From Chloroflexota bacterium (lineage in GTDB: Bacteria > Chloroflexota > Anaerolineae > SpSt-313): a stretch of DNA of 64,000 bases. The stretch lies in assembly GCA_029553955.1 (NCBI GenBank), contig JAKPJZ010000250.1, forward strand, positions 186,001 to 250,000. Direction: 5' to 3'. Shown here piece by piece: positions 1 through 8,457 of this stretch. Within the stretch, counting starts at the first letter, position 1; every line of letters begins with the position of its first letter. The position numbers were made by a program, and so were the translations under genes. The notes beneath the pieces are model-generated. The model was not told the origin of the DNA. It saw nothing but the letters and a program-made list of their open reading frames with translations, and made no database searches.

Positions 1-110
1 TGGCCGCCCACGGGCGGCCATGGCTCAGCCAACCCGCCGATTCCCCCCCTAAGGGGTTCCGTTCCGGTCGTGTGCGAAGCGAAGCCCGGATGGCAAGCCA
101 CGACCGGCAC
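1..110. repeat. Hairpin and flank of the palindrome-cored repeat family (family P), cut by the window edge
   Basis: Bases 1-20 form a perfect hairpin (tggccgcc-cacg-ggcggcca). The stretch after it (cctaaggggttccgttccggtc then gcgaagc and cccggatgg) matches the right flank of the palindromic element at 25444. This is therefore probably the end of another copy of that dispersed family. No gene is visible before 176. Confidence 0.5.
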
Positions 111-175
111 GTATCGTTGCAGCATGAGGCGGCGTAAGCCACAGATGGCGCATCGTCCAGGGAGGGGAGGCACCG

Positions 176-1588
176 GTGACCAGCGAACACGTCGTCACAT
201 TCCGGCAACACATCGGGCCCGCACACACCGGCGAGTGCTTTTTGTTGCCCTTCGAGGTGCCGGCCGATGCGTCGCGCATCGAAGTGGAGCTGCACTACGA
301 CCATGCCATATCGGCTGCGCTGGGCGCCGGTCCGGGCAATGTGGTGGACTTGGGGCTCTTTGATGCGCGCGGCGCCGAGTTCGGCACCACCGAGGGCTTC
401 CGCGGCTGGAGCGGCTCGGCCAGAGCGCGCATCTTTGTGGCGCCCGACGCGGCGACGCCGGGCTACCTCCCGGGGCCGCTCTACCCGGGCGTGTGGAACG
501 TTTCGCTGGGGCTCTACCATGTGCACCCCTCGGGCTGCAACTATACCGTCACCGTGCGCCTAAGCCGCGGGCCGGCGGCCGAGCCGGTGCAGCTCACCTG
601 GCCGGTGCCGCCCCTGAAGCGCGAGGCGCGCTGGTACAAGGGCGACCTGCACTGTCACAGCCACCACAGCGAGGCCACCGGCTCGCTGGCCGACCTCTGC
701 GGGGCGGCGCGGGCGCAGGGGCTCGACTTTCTGGCGGTGACCGAGCACAACACCACGAGCCACCACCGCCTGCTCGGCGAGTTCCGCACGAGCGACTTCC
801 TGCCCATCGCGGGCCAAGAGATCACCACCTACCATGGGCACGCCAACGTCTGGGGCGCCGGGCGCTGGCTCGACTTTCGCTTCCACAGCGATGCCGACCT
901 GGCGCGGGTCATCGCCATGGCCCATGCCGCCGGCGCGCTCTTCTCCGCCAACCATCCCAAGACCAACGGCCCGCCCTGGGAGTTCGGCACCCTGGCCGGC
1001 ATCGACTGCCTGGAAGTGTGGCAGGCGCCGTGGTTCCTCTCGAACTATCAATCGCTCGCCAAGTGGGACGAGCTGCTGCGCAGTGGCGCCAGGGTGGTTG
1101 CCGTGGGTGGCAGCGACCAGCACCAGCCGGCGCCGGGCGACTCATACGCTCAGCAACTGGGCCAGCCGACCACCTGGGTCTATGCTGAGGCACTGGAGCC
1201 GGCGGCGATCCTGGGGGCCATCAAGGCGGGGCACGTCTTCATCTCAGCCGGGCCGGCGGGCCCACAGCTCGAGCTCGTGGCGCAGGCCGAGGGCCGGCAG
1301 GCGATGATGGGCGATGGCCTGGCGACGGCCGGCGGCCGGCCGCTGCAGTTGACGGCGCGGGTGCAGGGGGCGGGCGGCATGGTGCTGCGGCTGGTGGGGC
1401 CGCGCGGTGTGCTCGCGGAGGCACCCATCCCCAGCGACGATTTCGCTCTCGAACATACGCTCCTGCCCCGCGTGTCAGGCTATGTGCGGCCCGAAGTGAC
1501 GCTGCCCGTCGACCCCGAGGATGCCGATGAGCCGGCGGCGCTAATGATGCAAGCTCTGGGGAACCCGATTTACATTCAGGCGATCTGA
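176..1588 (+). CDS. CehA/McbA-type PHP-domain metallohydrolase
   Basis: Predicted cytoplasmic metal-dependent hydrolase of 470 aa. The PHP fold uses a cluster of His/Asp residues to bind two or three metals and usually cleaves phosphoesters; CehA/McbA relatives include carbamate-ester hydrolases, so the substrate is open. Residues 1-150 form a beta-rich N-terminal domain. The PHP domain begins at about residue 155 with DLHCHSHHS (HxH motif) and continues with DFLAVTEHN, ANHPK and GGSDQHQP, all expected metal-ligand regions. There is no signal peptide. The GTG start is chosen because ggaggggagg lies 5 nt upstream. The next gene on the same strand follows after about 400 bp containing a family P palindrome, so an operon is uncertain. 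Confidence 0.8.
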   Translation: MTSEHVVTFRQHIGPAHTGECFLLPFEVPADASRIEVELHYDHAISAALGAGPGNVVDLGLFDARGAEFGTTEGFRGWSGSARARIFVAPDAATPGYLPGPLYPGVWNVSLGLYHVHPSGCNYTVTVRLSRGPAAEPVQLTWPVPPLKREARWYKGDLHCHSHHSEATGSLADLCGAARAQGLDFLAVTEHNTTSHHRLLGEFRTSDFLPIAGQEITTYHGHANVWGAGRWLDFRFHSDADLARVIAMAHAAGALFSANHPKTNGPPWEFGTLAGIDCLEVWQAPWFLSNYQSLAKWDELLRSGARVVAVGGSDQHQPAPGDSYAQQLGQPTTWVYAEALEPAAILGAIKAGHVFISAGPAGPQLELVAQAEGRQAMMGDGLATAGGRPLQLTARVQGAGGMVLRLVGPRGVLAEAPIPSDDFALEHTLLPRVSGYVRPEVTLPVDPEDADEPAALMMQALGNPIYIQAI

Positions 1589-1696
1589 TTTGCAGTGGAG
1601 GCCGGGCCACGTTCCACGGGCGTCGGCCACGTGTTGCGCGATTCATCAGTACTGCAACCGCACATGACCGGAGAGTCATGGCATTCGGGCCCTGCG

Positions 1697-1840
1697 CTTC
1701 GCACGTAACCGGAATCGAACCCTTGAGGGCGGTTTGGGTGGGTTGGTTGGCCCTGGCGCGCCCGCGGGCGCGCCAGGGCCAACCAACCCACCCAAACCGC
1801 TTCCGGGTCAAGGCCGGGTGGGCGCGAAGCGGGCGAGCCG
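1697..1840. repeat. Family P repeat with a perfect 72-bp palindrome (1729-1800)
   Basis: Bases 1729-1800 are perfectly self-complementary around the core ggcgcgcccgcgggcgcgcc, with arms starting gcggtttgggtgggttggtt. The left flank (cgcttcgcacgtaaccggaat) is the reverse complement of the right flank of the copy at 25444, so the whole element is an inverted structure. It lies between two co-directional genes. The rest of 1589-1991 holds nothing else I recognise. Confidence 0.85.
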
Positions 1841-1991
1841 GCTGTTGCCGGATGCCTGGGCGCCAAACATGGTTGTGGTATGAGGGGGTATCCGAGCAGA
1901 GTGCAGGCGACGCTGGAGGTGAGTGGCCCGGGCTCCTGATGTGCCCGGCAAGGCGAATCTGCGCCTCGCTGGACGTATGAGGAGGACACCG

Positions 1992-3293
1992 GTGCTCAAC
2001 CCTGGCTTTGGCCGTTGGGCGCTGGCCATTATCGTCATTGCCCTCATTCTGGCGCTGGTGGCTGCCGCGACGGTGGTCATGGCCAGCGCCATCCTGCAGC
2101 CCGAGATCAACCCGACCATCGAAGTGCAGCCGCAGGTCGTCAAGCCGGGCGACATTGTCGTCGTCTCGGGCCGCGGCTGGCCTGGCCTGGCGAATACCGT
2201 CGTCGTCATCGCGCTGAGCCCGACGCGCGACCTGGCAAGCGCCGGCCTCCTGCCTGTGGGAGCGGTGGCCATCGACGTCTCCGGCCGGCTAGCGGCGAGC
2301 TTTGTCTACCCCAGCGACGTGCCCTGGTCGGCATTGCGCGAGGCCTGGGTGGTGGTGCGCCCGCCGACCGGCACCGTGCAGGCATCGGCGCACCTGTCGG
2401 TGCAGCGGCTGCTGGCCACGCCAACGCCCACACCCAACCTGGCAAGCACGCCCATCCTGGCGCGGCAACAGATCCAGGGCACCATCGTGCAGCTAGCCCC
2501 CGACCTGGGCCTAGCCGTCGTCAACCCCTTCACTGGCGGCGCCCACCGCGGCGTGAACGTACGCCATGCGCGCGTCCAGTTCGCCGACGGCCGCTCGGGC
2601 ACACTGGCCGACCTCAAGGTCGGCGTCACCATCGCAGCGTGGGGCTGGTTCGACAGCGGCGGCATCCTCACCGCCGAAGAGATCATGATCCTCGAAACCA
2701 AGACGACCCTGCTCGTGCCGGTGACGGTCGCCGCGCCCACGCCGGCCGCGGCGACCTGCCTCCTGCCCACGCCCGCAGTCATCCCCTTCGTGATGCCGGC
2801 GACGGTATGTGTCGTAGCCGCGCCCCCGGCCGCCCCGGCATGCACGCCCGCGCCTGCCATCTGCCCCACCGCCCTCGCAGGCGCCATCCCGCTCGACAGG
2901 TGGCAGGGCGACTACTTCCCCAACCCCTGGCTCTCGGGGCCGCCGGTGCTCGTGCGCGAGTACCGTGTCGTCGATTTCAACTGGCGCCAGGGCGCGCCCG
3001 CGCCCGAGCTGCCCGCCATGGGCTACTCGGCGCGCTGGAGCGGCGTCTTCTGGTACCCCAGCACCTGCTGCTATCGCTTCATGCTGCTGCTCAAAGGCAA
3101 CGCCCGCCTGTGGGTCGATGGCCGGCTGCTCATCGACCAGTGGAACAGCCCGCCGCCCAGCGAGTACCAGGCCGAGGTCAGCCTGGCGCAGGGGCCACAC
3201 CAGCTCAAGCTCGAATACCGCAACATGGGCACACAGGGGCGCATCCAGCTCCGCTGGGAGGCTGTAGGCACGCTCCTCGGCGAAGGGCTGTAG
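1992..3293 (+). CDS. Membrane-anchored DUF5666-like / PA14 domain protein
   Basis: Predicted extracytoplasmic protein of 433 aa held by one N-terminal membrane segment (ALAIIVIALILALVAAATVV, about residues 10-30). An Ig-like segment (VVKPGDIVVVSGRGWPG) follows. Then comes a DUF5666-like OB segment (QIQGTIVQLAPDLGLAVV to LTAEEIMIL), a low-complexity Pro/Ala/Thr linker with many Cys, and a C-terminal PA14 domain (WQGDYFPNPWLSGPP to QGRIQLRWEAVG). PA14 domains usually bind carbohydrate. The ORF track starts at 1923, but GTG at 1992 is preferred because aggagg lies 6 nt upstream; an ATG at 1977 is the alternative. The role is unknown; surface glycan binding is an inference from the domain. Confidence 0.72.
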   Translation: MLNPGFGRWALAIIVIALILALVAAATVVMASAILQPEINPTIEVQPQVVKPGDIVVVSGRGWPGLANTVVVIALSPTRDLASAGLLPVGAVAIDVSGRLAASFVYPSDVPWSALREAWVVVRPPTGTVQASAHLSVQRLLATPTPTPNLASTPILARQQIQGTIVQLAPDLGLAVVNPFTGGAHRGVNVRHARVQFADGRSGTLADLKVGVTIAAWGWFDSGGILTAEEIMILETKTTLLVPVTVAAPTPAAATCLLPTPAVIPFVMPATVCVVAAPPAAPACTPAPAICPTALAGAIPLDRWQGDYFPNPWLSGPPVLVREYRVVDFNWRQGAPAPELPAMGYSARWSGVFWYPSTCCYRFMLLLKGNARLWVDGRLLIDQWNSPPPSEYQAEVSLAQGPHQLKLEYRNMGTQGRIQLRWEAVGTLLGEGL

Positions 3294-3303
3294 AGGGTGC
3301 GGA

Positions 3304-3372
3304 ACCGTCATGGGAAGGGGATTGTCGGGCCGAGGCGGCCCCTCTGCCCGACAATCCCCTTCCCATGACGGT
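3304..3372. repeat. Long inverted repeat downstream of the PA14 gene
   Basis: Two perfect 27-nt arms (accgtcatgggaaggggatt... and its complement) flank a 15-nt loop. It starts 10 bp after the PA14 stop codon, so it could act as a transcript end or stability hairpin. There is no T-run, so an intrinsic terminator is not supported. Confidence 0.8.
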
Positions 3373-3476
3373 AGTTCGGAGGTGGCACGCGCCTTGCTCG
3401 CCTACGTGAGGGCGCCTGCCCTGCATACGCATGTTGCAGAGTCGCCCCCACTTGAAAGCCAAGGAGGAGCGTTGCC

Positions 3477-4634
3477 ATGCGTGACCGCAAAGTGCGGGTG
3501 GCCGTCAACGGCTACGGCGTCATCGGCAAGCGCGTCGCCGACGCCGTGGCCCGGCAAGACGACATGGAACTGGCCGGCATTTCCGATGTCGTCACCGACT
3601 ATCGCGTGCGCGTGGCCGCCGAGCGCGGCTACCCGATCTACGCCTCCATGCCCGACAAGGTGGCCGAGATGAAGGCCGCCAACCTGCCCATCGCGGGCAC
3701 ACTGCAGGACCTGCTGGGCCAGGTCGACGTCGTCGTCGACTGCACGCCCAAGGGCATCGGCGCCAAGAACAAGCCGATGTACGACAAGGCCGGAGTCAAG
3801 TCGGTCTTTCAGGGTGGCGAGAAGCACGAACTGACGGGGCTATCGTTCTGCGCCCAGGTCAACTATCACAAGGCGCTGGACCGCGACTCGGCCCGTGTCG
3901 TCTCGTGCAACACCACCGCCCTCTGCCGCGTGATGCACGCGCTGCACAAACACGGCTGGATCAAGCGCGCCCGCGCCGTGCTCCTGCGCCGCGGCACCGA
4001 CCCCTGGGAGAGCCACAAGAACGGGATGATCAACACCGTCATCCCCGAGACCAAAGTGCCCAGCCACCAGGGCCCCGATGCGCAGACGGTTGTCGAGGGC
4101 CTCAACATCACCACACTGGCCGGCGCCGGACCCTACAACCTGAGCCACATCCACTTTGCCATCGTCGAGACCACGCACCCCGTCTCCAACGAGGAACTGC
4201 GCCAGGCATTCATCGAAGAGCCGCGCATCGCCTTTGTGCGCGCCGGCGACGGCCTGGTGGCGCTGAACGCGGTGATCGAGCTGATGCGTGACCTGGAGCG
4301 GCCACGCCACGACATGTGGGAAGTGGCCGTCTGGGAAGACGTGCTCACATCCGACGGCACCGACGCCTACATCACCTTCCAGGTCGATAACGAGTCGATC
4401 GCCATCCCCGAGAACGTGGATTGCATCCGCGCCCTCACCGGCATCGAGCGCGATCCCATGCGCTCCATCCACAAGACCAACGCCAGCCTGGGCGTCACCA
4501 AGAACTATCTGCCCAAGACCGTCCCCACGCCCGAGGCGGCCCTGGTCGGCGTGCCGGGCACCGAGCGGTTCATCGCCGAAGGCTTCAAGGGCTCGGAGGA
4601 GCCGACGCCGGCGATCCCGGTCGAAAGGTGCTGA
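3477..4634 (+). CDS. Type II (archaeal-type) glyceraldehyde-3-phosphate dehydrogenase
   Basis: Cytoplasmic glycolytic/gluconeogenic enzyme that oxidises glyceraldehyde-3-phosphate to 1,3-bisphosphoglycerate with NAD(P). The sequence matches the archaeal class and not bacterial GapA. It has an N-terminal Rossmann motif (VAVNGYGVIGKRVADAV), the archaeal-type segment FQGGEKHE, and the catalytic cysteine in SCNTTALCR. It is 385 aa, roughly 40 aa longer than the usual archaeal enzyme; the excess is at the C-terminus (AALVGVPGTERFIAEGFKG onward). The ATG is preceded by aaggaggag. It stands alone, with repeats on both sides. Type II GAPDH is well known in archaea and sporadic in bacteria, so an old lateral transfer is plausible. 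Confidence 0.93.
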   Translation: MRDRKVRVAVNGYGVIGKRVADAVARQDDMELAGISDVVTDYRVRVAAERGYPIYASMPDKVAEMKAANLPIAGTLQDLLGQVDVVVDCTPKGIGAKNKPMYDKAGVKSVFQGGEKHELTGLSFCAQVNYHKALDRDSARVVSCNTTALCRVMHALHKHGWIKRARAVLLRRGTDPWESHKNGMINTVIPETKVPSHQGPDAQTVVEGLNITTLAGAGPYNLSHIHFAIVETTHPVSNEELRQAFIEEPRIAFVRAGDGLVALNAVIELMRDLERPRHDMWEVAVWEDVLTSDGTDAYITFQVDNESIAIPENVDCIRALTGIERDPMRSIHKTNASLGVTKNYLPKTVPTPEAALVGVPGTERFIAEGFKGSEEPTPAIPVERC

Positions 4635-4646
4635 CGTCGCGGCCAT

Positions 4647-4749
4647 GGGGGGTGCCCTTTGTGGCACCCCCGCGTTGGTAGTACCGGAGCACAGCAGGCG
4701 GGGCGTGGCCTCGCAAAACCGCACCCCGCCTGCTGTCCTCCGGTACTAC
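4647..4749. repeat. Two hairpins downstream of GAPDH
   Basis: ggggggtgcc-ctttgtg-gcaccccc (4647-4671) is followed by a longer inverted repeat with arms gtagtaccggag / ctccggtactac enclosing cagcaggcggggc / ccccgcctgctg (4678-4749). These probably mark the end of the GAPDH transcript. No T-run is visible. Confidence 0.7.
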
Positions 4750-4779
4750 GAGCCTCTACTACAGACCCATGTCGCCACT

Positions 4780-4808
4780 TTGCGCCCCACGCTCCTTGGC
4801 GCTACAAT
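4780..4808 (+). promoter_or_regulatory. Candidate sigma70-type promoter upstream of the first 5'-nucleotidase
   Basis: TTGCGC - 17 nt - TACAAT. It lies about 430 nt before the GTG at 5242, so the transcript would carry a long leader through the palindromes at 4957 and 5111. The same TACAAT hexamer and 17-nt spacing occur before the paralogue at 8458. Confidence 0.5.
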
Positions 4809-4956
4809 ACACCCATCACCTATGATACTTGCGCGGTGGGCGGTCTCGTGCGCGGTAGGCCCCCACCCCCTGCCTGCGCCCTCTGGGCGCAGGCCCTAAC
4901 CCCGCCCTCGGCGCGGGGGCGGGGAAACTGGAGGAATGGGGCCCCTGGCGGGGCAA

Positions 4957-5196
4957 GGGGTTTGGGCGGGCGCTTCGCGCCCGCCCAAACCCCCACTTAG
5001 GGTCTCCCCCTTCCCACCGCAGTGGGAAGGGGGCCCGGGGGGATGGGCACCCCGCAGTGGCAGCACGCTGCTCCGGGCAACCGCGTAAGTACTATCACCT
5101 GGTGCTTGAGCGCATTGATTCTGATGGGCGTAGCCTCGCCCCCCTTGGCCGCCGCAGGCGGCTTCGTGGGCGTCGGAGTCCATCCGAATCAATGCG
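4957..5196. repeat. GC-rich hairpin (4957-4993) plus family C repeat (5111-5196)
   Basis: Bases 4957-4993 form ggggtttgggcgggcgc-ttcg-... with complementary arms, resembling a short family P palindrome. Bases 5111-5196 have terminal inverted repeats cgcattgattctgatgg / ccatccgaatcaatgcg around the shared core ccccccttggccgccgcaggcggcttcg. The gene-free region 4635-5241 contains these structures, the hairpins at 4647-4749 and a candidate promoter, and nothing coding that I recognise. Confidence 0.75.
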
Positions 5197-5241
5197 GCGA
5201 ACTACTAACGCCTGTTCTGCCTGCGATGAAGGGAGCCGGCC

Positions 5242-6708
5242 GTGGCCACCAAAAAGCTGACCATCTTGCACTCCAACGACATGCACGGCGATTTCCTGGC
5301 CGAGGTGCAGGGCGCCGGCGGCCGGTTAGTCGGCGGGCTGGCATTGCTCTCGGGCTACATCAACAGAGTCAGGCGCGAAGAAGAAAACGTCATCTATGCC
5401 GTCTCCGGCGACATGCTGCAGGGCTCGGTCATCGACTCCGAATACCGTGGCATCTCCACCATCGAGGTCATGAACTACCTCGCCCCCGACGTGGTCACCC
5501 TGGGCAATCACGAGTTCGACTATGGCCTGCCCCACCTGCTCTTCCTCGAAAAAATGGCCAACTTTCCCATCGTCAACGCCAACCTCTACATCCGCAAGCA
5601 GAACAAGCGCCTCATGCAGCCCCACCTGGTGCTGGCCAGGGGCGGCATCAAGGTCCTCTGCATCGGCATCATCACCGAAACCGTCATCGAAGCCCTGCGC
5701 AAAGACGCCCAGATTGCCAGCTTTATCACCCTGAAAGAGGCCGGCGAAGAGGTGGGCCGCATCGCCGGCGCCTACCGCCGCGCCGATATCGACCTGACCG
5801 TGCTCCTCACCCACATCGGCTTCGAGTCCGATTGCGAGCTGGCGCGGCTGCTCAGGCCCGAGTGGGGCGTCGACCTCATCATCGGCGGCCACTCCCACAC
5901 CGTGCTCCAGCAGCCGGCGTGCGTCAACAACATCCTCATCGCCCAGGCCGGCGTCGGCACCGACCAAATCGGCCGCTTTGACCTCGAGATCGACGACGCG
6001 AACAACAGCATCGCCGGCTGGCGCTGGCAGCTCATCCCCATCGACCAGAGCCTCACCGAGCCCGACCGCGAGTTGGAAGCGTACATCGACTCCCTCAAGA
6101 GCGAGGTCGACCGCAAGTATAGCGCCATCGTCTGCAAGCTGGCGCGCCGCCTCACCCACCCCCGCCGCGAAATCGAGACCGCCCTGGGCAACCTGCTGGC
6201 CGACGCCGTCGCCGAGATGGCCGCCGCCGACGTGGCCCTCCTCGGCTCCGGCGCCATCCGTGTGCCCCAGCTCGGCCCGCTGGTCACCCTGGGCGGCTTC
6301 CTCGCCTGCTACCCTTTCAGCGAGCCCCTCACCCGCTTCACCGTCAGCGGCGCCCTGTTGCGCCGCATGTTCAACCACTGGATGCGCCCCGAGAACCGCA
6401 GCGGCGAAGGCGAATGTTACCAGGTCAACGGCGCCGTGCGCGCAGTGTACAGCGAACGCGCCCGGCAGGTCGCCACCCTCACCGTCCGCGGCCGGCCGGT
6501 GCAGGATGGCGAAACCTACACCGTCGCCCTCGCCGGCTACCACGTCATCAACTGCGAAGCCAACCTCGGCGTCACCAGCGCCGAGCTCGCCGGCGAGCGC
6601 GCCCCCCGCGTCGTCACCACCGCCATCCAGGACGTCCTGCTCGAATACCTGCGCGAAAACCAGAACGCCAGCCGCATCGTCGAGGGCCGGCTGGTGTACC
6701 AGGCCTGA
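5242..6708 (+). CDS. 5'-nucleotidase/UshA-family metallophosphatase, paralogue 1
   Basis: Predicted dinuclear-metal phosphoesterase of 488 aa acting on nucleotides or similar phosphoesters. The N-terminal calcineurin-like domain shows LHSNDMHGDF, SGDMLQGS, GNHEFDYG, LLTHIGF and GGHSHT. The C-terminal part (about residues 290-480) is the 5'-nucleotidase C-terminal domain with ALGNLLADAV and VNGAVRAVYS. No signal peptide is present, unlike periplasmic UshA, so a cytoplasmic location is inferred. The GTG start follows gggag by 7 nt. It is very similar along its length to the gene at 8458 and was evidently duplicated; a metallopeptidase-like gene lies between the two. Confidence 0.87.
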   Translation: MATKKLTILHSNDMHGDFLAEVQGAGGRLVGGLALLSGYINRVRREEENVIYAVSGDMLQGSVIDSEYRGISTIEVMNYLAPDVVTLGNHEFDYGLPHLLFLEKMANFPIVNANLYIRKQNKRLMQPHLVLARGGIKVLCIGIITETVIEALRKDAQIASFITLKEAGEEVGRIAGAYRRADIDLTVLLTHIGFESDCELARLLRPEWGVDLIIGGHSHTVLQQPACVNNILIAQAGVGTDQIGRFDLEIDDANNSIAGWRWQLIPIDQSLTEPDRELEAYIDSLKSEVDRKYSAIVCKLARRLTHPRREIETALGNLLADAVAEMAAADVALLGSGAIRVPQLGPLVTLGGFLACYPFSEPLTRFTVSGALLRRMFNHWMRPENRSGEGECYQVNGAVRAVYSERARQVATLTVRGRPVQDGETYTVALAGYHVINCEANLGVTSAELAGERAPRVVTTAIQDVLLEYLRENQNASRIVEGRLVYQA

Positions 6709-6715
6709 GCGCTGC

Positions 6716-6744
6716 TTGACGCCGCCCCCGTGACGCCGTAAGAT
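6716..6744 (+). promoter_or_regulatory. Sigma70-type promoter for the metallopeptidase-like gene
   Basis: TTGACG - 17 nt - TAAGAT begins just after the upstream stop codon. The expected start of transcription is near 6751, about 50 nt before the ATG at 6802. Confidence 0.6.
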
Positions 6745-6801
6745 GTATTCGTCGGAGAGTTGGCATTTGCCCGCCCCACGCCGGCGTACGGAGGCCTCGC
6801 C

Positions 6802-7992
6802 ATGTCGCTACCACCACGGCTCGCCCTGCTCGTCGCCCTCCTGCTCGCCCTCCTGGCCCCGGCCGGCTGCTGTGGCGCCACCAACCCCTCGCCCCTGGCC
6901 ACGCCCACCATTAACCGGGGTAAGACGGCCACCCCCTGGCCGACGCCTACCTGCAGCACCGCGCTCGTCCAATCGACCACGCTGCAACACGGCCAGGCGC
7001 ACACGGCCTACCTGGATATCACCTACCCCGTAGGCCAGGAGGAGCTGGTCCGCCGCTTCCTCTGCTTTGCTGAGGACCTCTACGCCGACGTCAATGGGCA
7101 TTTTGGTGGTGCGCTTCCTCCGACGATTGCCGTGCAATTGACGAGTGGGTGCCACGAGAGTCGTTCACAGGGCGGCGCCATCGAGCTCTGCATGCATGAC
7201 AAGCCTGGAATGGCAGAGGCCGCGTTCGTGCACGAGTTGGCGCATGAAGCCATGTACCAGCTCACAGCTGGACGCATCGCGTGGGCTGAGAACTCGAGAT
7301 TGCTGGGCTTCAATGAGGGCGTGGCCTCATGGCTCGATCAAGCCCATGGCCCTGCCTTGGGCGTGGCTGAGCCGCAGTGGCCATGGCCCTGGGCTGCCTA
7401 CGTGTACTCTCGTGGCCTGGCCTCACTCGGCGACCTGGAGGATTGGCAGGGGCTGGCTGACCGCGTCGGGACCGGTCTCGCCTACGCCACGGCCCGCAGC
7501 TTTGCCGAGCGCTTCATCGCCCTCTATGGCTGGCAAGGCGTCATGCGTACCTTGGAAGCCATACGCGATACGCCCCAGCCGTCGCTGCCCTCGGCCATGC
7601 AGGCGGCAGGGCTCGACTGCGATGCCCTGCTGGCCGATTGGCAGGCCGCGCTGGCCACGGAAGCGGCCGCCTGTGGCGCCGACCAGGCCCCGCGCGTCGA
7701 GGCCGACTTGCTCGTCTCCAGCGAAGGGCTCACCCGCGATGTCTCCGTCCGCGTGCGGGTGAAGAACGGCGCGCCCCAGCTCTACCGCATCGCCGTCTAC
7801 TACAATGCCGGCGAGGGCGACCAGGAAGTAGAGAGCGCCTCCTACTACCACGGCGATGCCGAGGACCTCGTGCACGTCGGCTGGTTCCGGGCCGGCACCG
7901 AGCTTTGCTGGACCGCCGGCGCGCCATGGATGCTGTCGGAGTCGTACCGGCTGGTGGTCATCAGCGGCTGGCATTGCCGCACGCTCGAATAG
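6802..7992 (+). CDS. Secreted gluzincin-like putative metallopeptidase
   Basis: Predicted exported protein of 396 aa. The N-terminus MSLPPRLALLVALLLALLAPAGC is a signal peptide; the Cys makes a lipoprotein possible, but Pro at -3 is a poor lipobox. A Thr/Pro linker follows. The central domain has the zinc motif HELAH in AAFVHELAHEAMYQ, and further on GFNEGVASW, where Glu would be the third ligand as in gluzincins (peptidase MA-like). The C-terminal 130 residues look like a beta domain. The ATG is supported by ggagg 7 nt upstream. The start in the ORF track (6760) lies too close to the predicted transcription start. The substrate is unknown; I infer a peptidase from the zinc motif alone. Confidence 0.68.
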   Translation: MSLPPRLALLVALLLALLAPAGCCGATNPSPLATPTINRGKTATPWPTPTCSTALVQSTTLQHGQAHTAYLDITYPVGQEELVRRFLCFAEDLYADVNGHFGGALPPTIAVQLTSGCHESRSQGGAIELCMHDKPGMAEAAFVHELAHEAMYQLTAGRIAWAENSRLLGFNEGVASWLDQAHGPALGVAEPQWPWPWAAYVYSRGLASLGDLEDWQGLADRVGTGLAYATARSFAERFIALYGWQGVMRTLEAIRDTPQPSLPSAMQAAGLDCDALLADWQAALATEAAACGADQAPRVEADLLVSSEGLTRDVSVRVRVKNGAPQLYRIAVYYNAGEGDQEVESASYYHGDAEDLVHVGWFRAGTELCWTAGAPWMLSESYRLVVISGWHCRTLE

Positions 7993-8039
7993 CCGCAGAG
8001 ACGCGGGCATGAGCGCTGCTACTCGACACGTTTGTAGTG

Positions 8040-8309
8040 CCAGAAAGCCCTGCCGGGGGGGCACCTGACGGGTCTCCGGAGACCTGTCACACCGATTTCC
8101 ATGGCGGCTAGCCAGCACCCGCTTTCTGGCGAAAACTCAGTCCACCTCGCGCCGCAGCCGGCAGACGATTCCGCCTGCTGCAGGCGAGGGCCCCCCTGCC
8201 GTTCCCCCGTCGCGGGGGACGGGTAGCGAGGGGCGCCAGCCGCGGCATGGGCACACCCCTGACGGAGGTTGTGCCTATCCCCTTCCCGCCATGGAAATCG
8301 GTGTGTCAC
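8040..8309. repeat. Repeat-filled spacer with 23-bp inverted ends
   Basis: tgtcacaccgatttccatggcgg (8085-8107) and its near-perfect reverse complement (8287-8309) bracket about 180 bp. The same end sequence recurs at 55229-55515. A second inverted pair, ccagaaagc / gctttctgg, lies around 8040 and 8130. The gene-free stretch 7993-8457 holds this, the promoter below and nothing coding that I recognise. Confidence 0.7.
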
Positions 8310-8381
8310 ATGTCTCCCCCACATCCGCGCTCCGGCGCTACCAACGGGGGTCGCCGGCGATTCTGAGATGCACCCCCCGTT

Positions 8382-8410
8382 TTGGCTCCAGACGCGGAAA
8401 ACGCTACAAT
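8382..8410 (+). promoter_or_regulatory. Promoter of the second 5'-nucleotidase
   Basis: TTGGCT - 17 nt - TACAAT lies 48 nt before the ATG at 8458. The -10 matches that of paralogue 1. Confidence 0.6.
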
Positions 8411-8457
8411 ACAGGCATTGTGCGCGTATCCTACAGACAGATGAGAGGGTGGCCCAC

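Noticed and set aside
1705-1725. aaccggaatcgaaccct resembles the T-arm end of a tRNA on the minus strand (ggttcgattccggtt)
   Set aside because: The stem does not pair correctly, no anticodon arm or acceptor stem can be found, and the same sequence is part of the flank of the family P repeat.
3304-3372. Intrinsic terminators at the many GC-rich hairpins
   Set aside because: Apart from the hairpin in the AOR leader none is followed by a T-run, so I list them as repeats and not as terminators.
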